In this document: positions 1-6,003 of the stretch, in pieces | Position numbering within the stretch: position 1 is the stretch's first letter | Layout: the number at the start of each line of letters is the position of its first letter | Source: Ruminococcus flavefaciens | GTDB taxonomy: Bacteria > Bacillota > Clostridia > Oscillospirales > Ruminococcaceae | Length of the DNA: 6,003 nt | NCBI GenBank assembly: GCA_902796705.1 | Contig: CADBQF010000152.1 | Location: 1 to 6,003, forward strand | Direction of reading: 5' to 3' | The notes under the pieces: model-generated | What the model saw: the letters and a program-made list of their open reading frames with translations, nothing else | Databases searched by the model: none | Told to the model about the DNA's origin: nothing | Position numbers and translations under genes: made by a program

Positions 1-486
<486 letters not shown>

Positions 487-532
487 TTACACTTCCGTGA
501 GCCGGATGAGTAATATAATTCCATACATATAT

Positions 533-561
533 ATTTTACTACTTTGACGGATAATTGTCAA
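533..561 (-). promoter_or_regulatory. Sigma-A promoter of pfkA
   Basis: Reading on the minus strand, a perfect -35 box TTGACA (561-556) is followed by a 17-base spacer and the -10 box TAAAAT (538-533), which matches TATAAT at five of six positions. A transcript would start near 526 and give a 5' leader of about 75 bases before the pfkA start. The leader holds only a weak imperfect stem (TCCG/CGGA around 495-510), with no recognisable riboswitch. The promoter lies after the dnaE terminator-like structure, so pfkA is probably transcribed on its own. The hexamers and spacing are seen directly; activity is inferred. Confidence 0.88.
539..561. promoter_or_regulatory. Possible operator dyad overlapping the pfkA -35 box
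   Basis: TTGAC (561-557 on the minus strand) and GTCAA (548-544) form an inverted repeat with an eight-base centre, covering the -35 box and part of the spacer. The 18-base span matches the size of Rex-type redox operators, and the outer TTG and CAA agree, but the right half (CCGTCAA) matches the consensus poorly. Because TTGACA is needed for the -35 itself, only the right arm is independent evidence, so a chance dyad remains possible. Confidence 0.3.
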
Positions 562-603
562 GAGTATTTCCGTTATTTCCTGACTTTATTTTGCGGTTTT
601 GGA

Positions 604-662
604 ATAAAAAGCATCATATATCAGCACGGGAGCAAAATAATACATATTGCCCCCATGCTTTT
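604..662 (-). terminator. Structured intrinsic terminator after dnaE
   Basis: It starts 11 bases past the dnaE stop. Bases 659-647 pair with 635-623 (AGCATGGGGGCAA with TTGCTCCCGTGCT), a 13-pair stem with two G-U wobbles and an 11-base loop. A second arm, AAAAGCAT (662-655) with ATGCTTTT (614-607), can close around it and sits directly on a TTTTT run (610-606). The two pairings share the AGCAT segment and cannot both form completely. The position between dnaE and the pfkA promoter supports a terminator. The distance from the inner stem to the T-run is longer than ideal, so termination probably uses the outer pairing or is partial. Confidence 0.68.
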
Positions 663-672
663 CCGGACACGG

Positions 673-3600
673 TCATATCAGTCCCATCTGTTCAGGCGGG
701 AAGATATCTGTCAGTTCCCTGTATGATGCCTCATTTATCATGACTGACATTTTTCTGCGGGGTGCTGCCATTTTCTTTACATCTGTGAAATAGAAGCAGA
801 CCTGTGTATCTCCGGGATATCTGGTGCAGACTTCCGCAAGGCGGCTGATGCTTTCCTGCTGCTTCCGGTCGGTCTTTATGCAGAGCTTCATATTTGATGT
901 CATTCTGGCAAACGACTTCTCCGGTGCAAGGACTGAACAGATGATCGACGCACCGTTTTCTTTGAGCGAGACTTTTCCGTTTATATAGAGGATAGAATCT
1001 TCCGTGAGAGAAGCGGCATTCACAGCATAGATCTCCGGGAAGACGACGGCTTCTGCTTCGCCTGTGCCGTCAGTTATGCTCAGGAAGCACATCTTGTCGC
1101 CTTTTTTTGTGACGTGTATCTTTTTTCCCTGCACTGTGCAGAGTATCCTTACGCTGTCTCCGTCACGGATCCCGCCGTCCGGCTGTAGAGAAGCTATGCT
1201 CCGGCATTTCATGAGCTGTGCTATATAGCTGCTCTCCGCAAGGGGATCGCCGGTGAGATACATTCCCGTCGCTTCCTTTTCCATTGCATAGAGTTTCCGT
1301 TTGGGATATTCCGGAAGATAGGGTATCTTAATATTCATCTCATCGCTGTTCTCGCCGCCGAAGAGGTCGAGCTGACCTTCTATCACACCCTTTGAGCCGG
1401 CTGCCGAGACTTCGAGCAGCATCTCATAGTTTTCGAGCATCTGTCTGCGGCAGAGTCCGAGTCCGTCGAACGCACCTGCCTTTATAAGATTTTCCAGAGC
1501 TTTTTTATTGAGTTCACGGTGATCTGTACGCTCGCAGAAATCCTGCAAGCCTTTGAAATCCCCGTTCTTTCTTCTCTCTGCGATGATGCAGTCAGCAAGT
1601 CCGCTTCCTGCGTTCTTTACAGCAAGCAGTCCGAAGTACATCTTTCCGTCCTCGTAGGTGAAGCCTTTCATGCTCCTGTTGATATCCGGCCGCAGAACTT
1701 CGATGCCGCTGCTCTGACAGCTCGCAATATATTCCGAAAGCTTAGCTGTGACTCCCATTACGCTTGACATAAGTGCCGCCATATACACGCCACGGTAATG
1801 GCATTTCAGATAAGCCGTCTGATACGCCAGAAAAGCATACGCCGCCGCATGGGATTTATTGAAAGCATACGATGCAAAGCTCACCATTTCGTCGAAGATA
1901 GCATTTGCAGTCTCCTGCGGAATCCCGTTTGAAGCCGCACCTGACACGAAGCTGTCACGCTCTTTCAGCATCACATCATGCTTTTTCTTTGCCATTGCCC
2001 TGCGGACGATATCTGCATGGCCGTATGAATAGCCTGCAAGTTTCCGGCAGATCTCCATTACCTGCTCCTGATACACCATACAGCCGTAAGTCCCGGAGAG
2101 TATACTGCGGAGAAGTTCGTGTCTGTATCTTATCTTTTCCGGGTGCTTCTTGTTCTCGATATAGACCGGTATCGACTTCATAGGGCCGGGGCGGTAGAGC
2201 GAAATGACCGATATAAGGTCTTCTATGCTCTCCGGGCAGAGCGACATCACAACTCTTGTCATACCGCCGCTCTCGAACTGGAACACGCCCTCCGTATCGC
2301 CTGATGACATCATCTCGTAAACTTCCCCGTCATCGACGGGTATTTTTGATATATCAAAATCCGGCTCTGTCCGGCGTATCTGCCTTACAGTATCACGTAT
2401 GATCGTGAGGTTGCGGAGTCCGAGGAAGTCCATTTTCAGCAGTCCGAGCGATTCAAGCACGCCCATGTTATACTGCGTTATGACCGTATCGTCGTTCATC
2501 TGGAGCGGAACGAGTTCCTTCAGAGGTATTGCCGATATGACGACACCTGCCGCATGAGTTGAGGTATGGCGTGGCATACCTTCGAGTTTGAGGGAAATAT
2601 CTATCATTCGTCTGACGCTTCTCTCAGAGCGGTAAAGCTGTGATAGCTCGTCGGACTCTTTGAGAGCTTCGCTCAGCGTGCTTTTAACGTCGATGAGCTT
2701 GGCAGCCTTGTCGCAGAGCTGATACGGGACTCCGAGGACTCTGCCAACGTCCCTGACTGCGGCTCTTGCTTTCAGGGTATCGAAAGCGATTATCTCCGAT
2801 ACGTATTCCCTGCCGTATTTCCGGACGACGTATTCCTTGACCTTCTGTCTTCCCTCTATGCAGAAATCGATATCGAAGTCAGGCATACTCACTCTCTCCG
2901 GATTGAGGAATCTCTCAAAAAGAAGGCCGTATCTCAGCGGATCGATGCCTGTTATACCTATCAGATAAGCACAAATGCTTCCTGCTCCCGAACCTCTTCC
3001 GGGGCCAACGGGAATATCATTTTCTCTCGCATAGCGGATAAAATCCCACACTATGAGGTAATAGTCAGTATATCCCATTCCGGATATGACCGATATCTCG
3101 TATTCCATGCGGCTGACGGCTTCCGGAGGGACATTTTCTCCGTAGCGTTCACGCAGTCCCTTTTCACACAGGCGGCGGAAGAAAGCTTCATTGTCATCGC
3201 TCTCCTCAGTCCTGAACGCCGGAAGATTTATAGAACCGAACGTAAAATCGACATTGCATCTCTCTGCGATAAGTGCCGTATTCGTGACAGCCTGCGGACG
3301 TGCGGCGAAAAGCTGTGCCATTTGTTCTGACGACTTCACATAGAATTCGTTCGTCTCAAAGCTGAGCGAACCCGGTTCACCGAGCATTTTGTTCGTCTGG
3401 ATACACATGAGGACATTCTGCATCTCATGGTCTTCCTCATTGATATAATGGCAGTCATTCGTTGCAGCGAGGGGTATGCCTGTTTCCTCCGACATCTGAT
3501 ACAGCATCGGAAGAATGCGTCTTTCGCCGTATATCCCGTGATCCTGCACTTCAAGGAAGTAATTGTCCTCCCCGAATATCTCCCTGTACCGCAGGGCTTT

Positions 3601-4077
3601 TTCCTTTGCTTCATCGTACTGTCCGCTGACAAGAAGACGTGGTATCTCGCCTGCAAGACAGCCTGAAAGACAAATAAGCCCCTCGTGATATTCTTCAAGG
3701 AGCTGTATATCCACTCTCGGCTTGTTGTAAAAACCCTCAAGGCTCGCCGCTGAAACGAGCTTGACGAGATTCCTGTAGCCGGTATTGTTCTCGCACAGAA
3801 GCACAAGATGATACGGCTTGCTGTCAAGAGAAGGCTCTCTGTCGAAGCGAGTCCTCGGAGCGACGTACACTTCACAGCCTATCACCGGCCGGATACCGGC
3901 TTTTTTTGCTTCTCTCCAGAAATCCACGGCAGCGTACATATTTCCGTGATCGGTGACAGCAACAGCCGTCTGACCGAGTTCCTTTACCCTTGCGATAAGC
4001 TCCGTGATACGGCACGCACCGTCGAGCAGGCTGTATTCCATATGAACATGAAGATGAACGAAGCTGTCGGCTCTCAT
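673..4077 (-). CDS. dnaE: DNA polymerase III alpha subunit (DnaE)
   Basis: Template-directed DNA polymerase of the C family, 1134 residues, full length for DnaE1-type proteins. Domains in order: PHP domain (about 5-280) with HLHVH (8-12), TDHG (42-45), CEVY (68-71), His90, SGCLAGE (138-144), EVQDHG (176-181) and NDCH (207-210); palm and catalytic centre with GPGRGSGAGS (358-367), the PDFDIDF aspartates (400, 402, 404) and KMDFLGLR with Asp550; fingers with LYRPGPM (627-633) and FNKSHAAAYA (739-748); a helix-hairpin-helix region (about 840-880); the beta-clamp motif QLDLF (902-906); an OB fold (about 975-1055); and a C-terminal domain. There is no inserted exonuclease domain, so this is not PolC. 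In Firmicutes that carry PolC, DnaE extends RNA primers before handing over; whether PolC exists here cannot be seen. The start overlaps the whiA stop as ATGA, with AGGAGG (4092-4087) nine bases upstream inside whiA. Confidence 0.98.
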   Translation of the reverse strand: MRADSFVHLHVHMEYSLLDGACRITELIARVKELGQTAVAVTDHGNMYAAVDFWREAKKAGIRPVIGCEVYVAPRTRFDREPSLDSKPYHLVLLCENNTGYRNLVKLVSAASLEGFYNKPRVDIQLLEEYHEGLICLSGCLAGEIPRLLVSGQYDEAKEKALRYREIFGEDNYFLEVQDHGIYGERRILPMLYQMSEETGIPLAATNDCHYINEEDHEMQNVLMCIQTNKMLGEPGSLSFETNEFYVKSSEQMAQLFAARPQAVTNTALIAERCNVDFTFGSINLPAFRTEESDDNEAFFRRLCEKGLRERYGENVPPEAVSRMEYEISVISGMGYTDYYLIVWDFIRYARENDIPVGPGRGSGAGSICAYLIGITGIDPLRYGLLFERFLNPERVSMPDFDIDFCIEGRQKVKEYVVRKYGREYVSEIIAFDTLKARAAVRDVGRVLGVPYQLCDKAAKLIDVKSTLSEALKESDELSQLYRSERSVRRMIDISLKLEGMPRHTSTHAAGVVISAIPLKELVPLQMNDDTVITQYNMGVLESLGLLKMDFLGLRNLTIIRDTVRQIRRTEPDFDISKIPVDDGEVYEMMSSGDTEGVFQFESGGMTRVVMSLCPESIEDLISVISLYRPGPMKSIPVYIENKKHPEKIRYRHELLRSILSGTYGCMVYQEQVMEICRKLAGYSYGHADIVRRAMAKKKHDVMLKERDSFVSGAASNGIPQETANAIFDEMVSFASYAFNKSHAAAYAFLAYQTAYLKCHYRGVYMAALMSSVMGVTAKLSEYIASCQSSGIEVLRPDINRSMKGFTYEDGKMYFGLLAVKNAGSGLADCIIAERRKNGDFKGLQDFCERTDHRELNKKALENLIKAGAFDGLGLCRRQMLENYEMLLEVSAAGSKGVIEGQLDLFGGENSDEMNIKIPYLPEYPKRKLYAMEKEATGMYLTGDPLAESSYIAQLMKCRSIASLQPDGGIRDGDSVRILCTVQGKKIHVTKKGDKMCFLSITDGTGEAEAVVFPEIYAVNAASLTEDSILYINGKVSLKENGASIICSVLAPEKSFARMTSNMKLCIKTDRKQQESISRLAEVCTRYPGDTQVCFYFTDVKKMAAPRRKMSVMINEASYRELTDIFPPEQMGLI
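1360..1374 (-). other. Beta-clamp binding motif QLDLF in DnaE
   Basis: These five codons encode Gln902 to Phe906 of DnaE, lying between the helix-hairpin-helix region and the OB fold. QLxLF is the consensus by which polymerases and other factors dock on the sliding clamp DnaN, and E. coli DnaE carries a related QADMF at the corresponding internal site. The match to consensus is complete, so processive synthesis with the clamp is expected. The motif is seen; binding is inferred from the family. Confidence 0.85.
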
Positions 4078-4985
4078 CGTGTAACGCCTCCTGTACGCAG
4101 TTCTTCGGCAATTTTAGCTATTTTCCTGAATCTGTGGTTCACACCGGAGCGGCTTATCGGCACGCTGAGCGACTGACCTATCTCCTGAAGGCTCATATCG
4201 GTATTTTCGAGCCTTATCTCTGCGACTTCACGCAGTTCGTCCGGGAGCGTGTCAAGGCCGCAGCTATCCTCTATCAGACGGATATCTTCTATCTGGCGGA
4301 CAGCGGCATTTACTACCTTGTCGATATTGGCGGCATCGCAGTTTGCGAGCCGGTTCGCCTTATTGCGGACATCTTTATATATCTTTACATTCATCATTTC
4401 GAGCGTACACTGTGAAGCCCCGATGAAAGTGAGCGTATCTTCTATAGATTCGCTTCCCTTGATGTAGACTACATATTGTCCACGTCTGGTGACTGTTTTG
4501 GCAGTTACTCCGATATCTCTCAGGAGAACGGTCATCTCTTCCGCAAGGACTTCTCCGGGAACGGTGAATTCAAGGTGGTATTCCTTTGAAGGATCGTTCA
4601 CGCTCCCGCACGCAAGGAAGACTCCTGCCGTGAAGACTCCGAGGCTGTTCGTGACGATTATCTCCGGATCGATCGTCCTCACGTTCCTGAAAAGATGATA
4701 GACACGGTATACCTCGTCTATCAGTTCCCTGTCGGTTATCTCGAAAGAATAGAGCTTCACGTCCGTACGGCGGACTGTTTCGACGCACTGTACTTCCCTG
4801 CCGAAAACGTTCCTGAAAAGCTCGCTGAAAATATCTGCCGAGATGCTGCTCTCTGTCTGGAAGCATATCTCCTCCGGCGAGAGCGTCCTGCAAAACAGGA
4901 GCATACCGTAAAGGCAGGCAAATCTCTTGTCCTTGTCGCTTATAGACGAGCATATCTCGCTTCGTACATCATTTGAAAATGACAT
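4074..4985 (-). CDS. whiA: DNA-binding protein WhiA
   Basis: Sporulation/division regulator of the WhiA family, 303 residues from the chosen start; the B. subtilis homologue is YvcL. In Streptomyces it activates sporulation septation genes; in Bacillus it affects division and chromosome segregation. The N-terminal region (about 1-190) has the degenerate LAGLIDADG homing-endonuclease fold, seen as FLACGSVNDP (123-132) followed by YHLEF (136-140), then YIKGSE (174-179). The linker shows VRNKANRLANCDAANIDK (206-223). The C-terminal helix-turn-helix domain (about 247-295) carries LPDELREVAEIRL (247-259), SLQEIG (265-270) and SGVNHRFRKI (280-289). An in-frame ATG at 5045 would add 20 residues, but it lies inside a hairpin without a ribosome binding site. 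The ATG at 4985 gives the family's usual MSFSxxV start and has AAGGGGGG six bases upstream. Its stop overlaps dnaE. The usual yvcK neighbour is absent. Confidence 0.96.
   Translation of the reverse strand: MSFSNDVRSEICSSISDKDKRFACLYGMLLFCRTLSPEEICFQTESSISADIFSELFRNVFGREVQCVETVRRTDVKLYSFEITDRELIDEVYRVYHLFRNVRTIDPEIIVTNSLGVFTAGVFLACGSVNDPSKEYHLEFTVPGEVLAEEMTVLLRDIGVTAKTVTRRGQYVVYIKGSESIEDTLTFIGASQCTLEMMNVKIYKDVRNKANRLANCDAANIDKVVNAAVRQIEDIRLIEDSCGLDTLPDELREVAEIRLENTDMSLQEIGQSLSVPISRSGVNHRFRKIAKIAEELRTGGVTR
4087..4092 (-). promoter_or_regulatory. Ribosome binding site of dnaE inside the whiA coding end
   Basis: AGGAGG lies nine bases before the dnaE ATG and within the last codons of whiA. Together with the four-base ATGA overlap it supports the chosen dnaE start and indicates translational coupling of dnaE to whiA. 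Confidence 0.8.
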
Positions 4986-4991
4986 ATATGT

Positions 4992-4999
4992 CCCCCCTT
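4992..4999 (-). promoter_or_regulatory. Ribosome binding site that fixes the whiA start
   Basis: AAGGGGGG on the minus strand, six bases before ATG 4985. It is an unusually G-rich Shine-Dalgarno and favours this start over the in-frame ATG at 5045. It begins only three bases after the U-rich tail of the preceding hairpin. Confidence 0.85.
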
Positions 5000-5002
5000 G
5001 GG

Positions 5003-5055
5003 AAAATATCAAAAATATCCGCATACACGATAAGGCGTACTCCATGTATGCGGAT
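5003..5055 (-). terminator. Intrinsic terminator or attenuator between rapZ and whiA
   Basis: Six bases past the rapZ stop, ATCCGCATACA (5055-5045) pairs perfectly over 11 bases with TGTATGCGGAT (5027-5017). The loop is 17 bases, and the tail after the stem reads ATTTTTGATATTTT (5016-5003). A perfect stem and a T-run starting one base after it are the hallmarks of Rho-independent termination. No promoter fits between it and whiA, so complete termination would leave whiA and dnaE unexpressed from this side. Partial read-through, or a role in RNA processing, is more likely. The structure is seen; the function is inferred. Confidence 0.72.
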
Positions 5056-5061
5056 CAGGTA

Positions 5062-5937
5062 TTACAATATCTTTCTGTCCTTGGCGATGTCACGGTGGTA
5101 TTTCTGGACTCTGTAATGATTTTCAGAGAGATGTTCCGCCATAAGCTCTGCAAAGGTGATCGAGCGGTGTTTTCCTCCCGTACAGCCGAAAGCCACAACG
5201 AGCTGGCTCTTTCCCTCCTTTATGTAGAGGGGGATCAGATAATCGAGCAGGTCGGTGAGTTTCCCGAAGAGCGTCTGCGACTGTGCAAAGCTCATCACAT
5301 AATCCCTCACGCACTCCTCACAGCCCGTATGATTGCGGAGTTCCGGGATATAATAAGGATTCGGCAGACAGCGTACATCGAACACGAGGTCTGATTCTGT
5401 CGAGACACCGTACTTGAATCCGAACGACATCACCTTTATCGTGAGCGAATCGGAGCGGTGTTCGAGGAAGAGTGCCTTTATCTGGTCTTTAAGCTGATTT
5501 GATGTAAGCTCTGATGTTTCGATATAATAATCAGCGATCTCCCTGAGCTGTGAGAGCTGTGTGCGTTCATAGTCGATAGCTTCGTGGAGATTTCCGCTGA
5601 ATTTCTCGTCGAGCGGGTGACGGCGGCGTGTCTCCTTGTATCTCTTGATAAGGACTTCGCTGCTCGCCTCGATGAAAAGCACCTTCACATCGACGCTCTC
5701 CATCTCTTTGAGTTCCTGCCACGAGCGGTATATCTCCGCAAACATATCACCTGTACGTATATCCACCGCAACCGCAACTCTCTCCATAGCACTCTCCGAC
5801 TTATTGCAGAGGTCGATAAAACGTGGAATGAGGTTCGGCGGAATATTGTCTATGCAGTAATAGCCTATATCCTCCATAACGTCCATGACACAGGATTTTC
5901 CCGATCCGGACATACCTGTAACTATCAATAACTGCAT
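5062..5937 (-). CDS. rapZ: RNase adapter / nucleotide-binding protein RapZ (YvcJ family)
   Basis: P-loop protein of 291 residues, normal family length. In E. coli RapZ guides the small RNA GlmZ to RNase E and so controls glucosamine 6-phosphate synthesis. The Firmicute homologue YvcJ hydrolyses nucleotides and affects competence; an RNA adapter role there is not established. The N-terminal kinase-like domain shows the Walker A motif GMSGSGKS (8-15), then YYCIDNIPP (26-34) and RYKETRRRHPL (about 99-109). The C-terminal domain has SFGFKYG (171-177), DVRCLPNP (187-194) and the signature GCTGGKHRS (251-259), followed by a basic tail (YRVQKYHRDIAKDRK). GGAGGG (5948-5943) lies five bases before the ATG. 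The upstream gene is probably murB; downstream, a hairpin and 76 bases separate it from whiA. Confidence 0.97.
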   Translation of the reverse strand: MQLLIVTGMSGSGKSCVMDVMEDIGYYCIDNIPPNLIPRFIDLCNKSESAMERVAVAVDIRTGDMFAEIYRSWQELKEMESVDVKVLFIEASSEVLIKRYKETRRRHPLDEKFSGNLHEAIDYERTQLSQLREIADYYIETSELTSNQLKDQIKALFLEHRSDSLTIKVMSFGFKYGVSTESDLVFDVRCLPNPYYIPELRNHTGCEECVRDYVMSFAQSQTLFGKLTDLLDYLIPLYIKEGKSQLVVAFGCTGGKHRSITFAELMAEHLSENHYRVQKYHRDIAKDRKIL

Positions 5938-5956
5938 ATGATCCCTCCAAAACAGA

Positions 5957-5976
5957 ACTGTCAGCCGTGTGACAGT
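5957..5976. repeat. Inverted repeat between the upstream gene and rapZ
   Basis: ACTGTCA (5976-5970 on the minus strand) and TGACAGT (5963-5957) form a perfect seven-pair stem with a six-base loop. On the minus strand it is followed by TCTGTTTT and then immediately by the rapZ ribosome binding site. It may be a weak terminator, a leader structure or a protein-binding dyad. The T-run is short and interrupted, so strong termination is unlikely. Confidence 0.6.
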
Positions 5977-5982
5977 GATTTA

Positions 5983-6003
5983 TCAGTTGAGTATCACCGG
6001 TTC
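5983..6003 (-). CDS. murB: 3' end of an upstream gene, probably murB (UDP-N-acetylenolpyruvoylglucosamine reductase)
   Basis: Only the last six codons (EPVILN) and the TGA stop are in the window; an in-frame TAA follows directly, giving tandem stops. MurB proteins often end in a segment such as LEPE followed by hydrophobic residues, and murB commonly precedes rapZ in Clostridia, so both the short sequence and the position fit. Six residues cannot prove identity, and the fragment could belong to another gene. MurB makes UDP-N-acetylmuramate for peptidoglycan. The gap to rapZ is 45 bases, so the two are probably co-transcribed. Confidence 0.45.
   Translation of the reverse strand, partial: EPVILN

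Noticed and set aside
3336..3875. 179-codon open frame on the minus strand inside dnaE
   Set aside because: It lies in another frame of the PHP-domain region of dnaE, has no recognisable motif or ribosome binding site, and its composition is that of a frame-shifted shadow.
673..4077. PolC instead of DnaE
   Set aside because: The PHP domain is N-terminal and uninterrupted by a DEDD exonuclease domain, the OB fold is C-terminal rather than N-terminal, and the length (1134) is below that of PolC.
4986..5045. 20-residue N-terminal extension of WhiA from ATG 5045
   Set aside because: The ATG is inside the terminator-like stem with no Shine-Dalgarno, while ATG 4985 has a strong one and gives the family's usual start.
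4927..5394. 155-codon open frame on the plus strand opposite rapZ and the rapZ-whiA gap
   Set aside because: It is antisense to clearly conserved coding sequence, has no convincing ribosome binding site or promoter, and no known domain.

Overview
The window looks like a chromosomal core segment of a Firmicute, most likely a Clostridia member of the Ruminococcus/Oscillospiraceae type. The support is the conserved gene order (murB end?) - rapZ - whiA - dnaE - pfkA, strong GGAGG-type ribosome binding sites, and a textbook sigma-A promoter. The genus is an inference from gene order and general protein character; no database was searched. All genes lie on the minus strand, so the biological direction runs from base 6003 down to base 1.

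In transcription order: bases 6003-5983 hold the last six codons and tandem stops of an upstream gene, probably murB. A short hairpin follows, then rapZ (5937-5062), a nucleotide-binding P-loop protein. Between rapZ and whiA is a 76-base gap dominated by a strong terminator-like hairpin with a U-rich tail that ends next to the whiA ribosome binding site. whiA (4985-4074) encodes a DNA-binding regulator with a LAGLIDADG-type fold. Its stop overlaps the dnaE start (ATGA), so the two are probably translationally coupled. dnaE (4077-673) encodes a full-length DNA polymerase III alpha subunit with an apparently intact PHP domain and a QLDLF clamp-binding motif. The 222-base gap 672-451 holds a structured terminator for dnaE and a clear promoter for pfkA. 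pfkA (450-1) is the first 150 codons of ATP-type 6-phosphofructokinase and runs off the window.

The four genes link cell-wall precursor synthesis and division control (murB/rapZ/whiA), replication (dnaE) and glycolysis (pfkA). The cluster is widely conserved in Firmicutes. Points that stand out are the absence of a yvcK gene between rapZ and whiA, the hairpins placed directly before the rapZ and whiA ribosome binding sites, and a dyad over the pfkA -35 box. I see no mobile element, CRISPR array, tRNA, rRNA or clearly undescribed system. Other reading frames on both strands are shadows of these genes.
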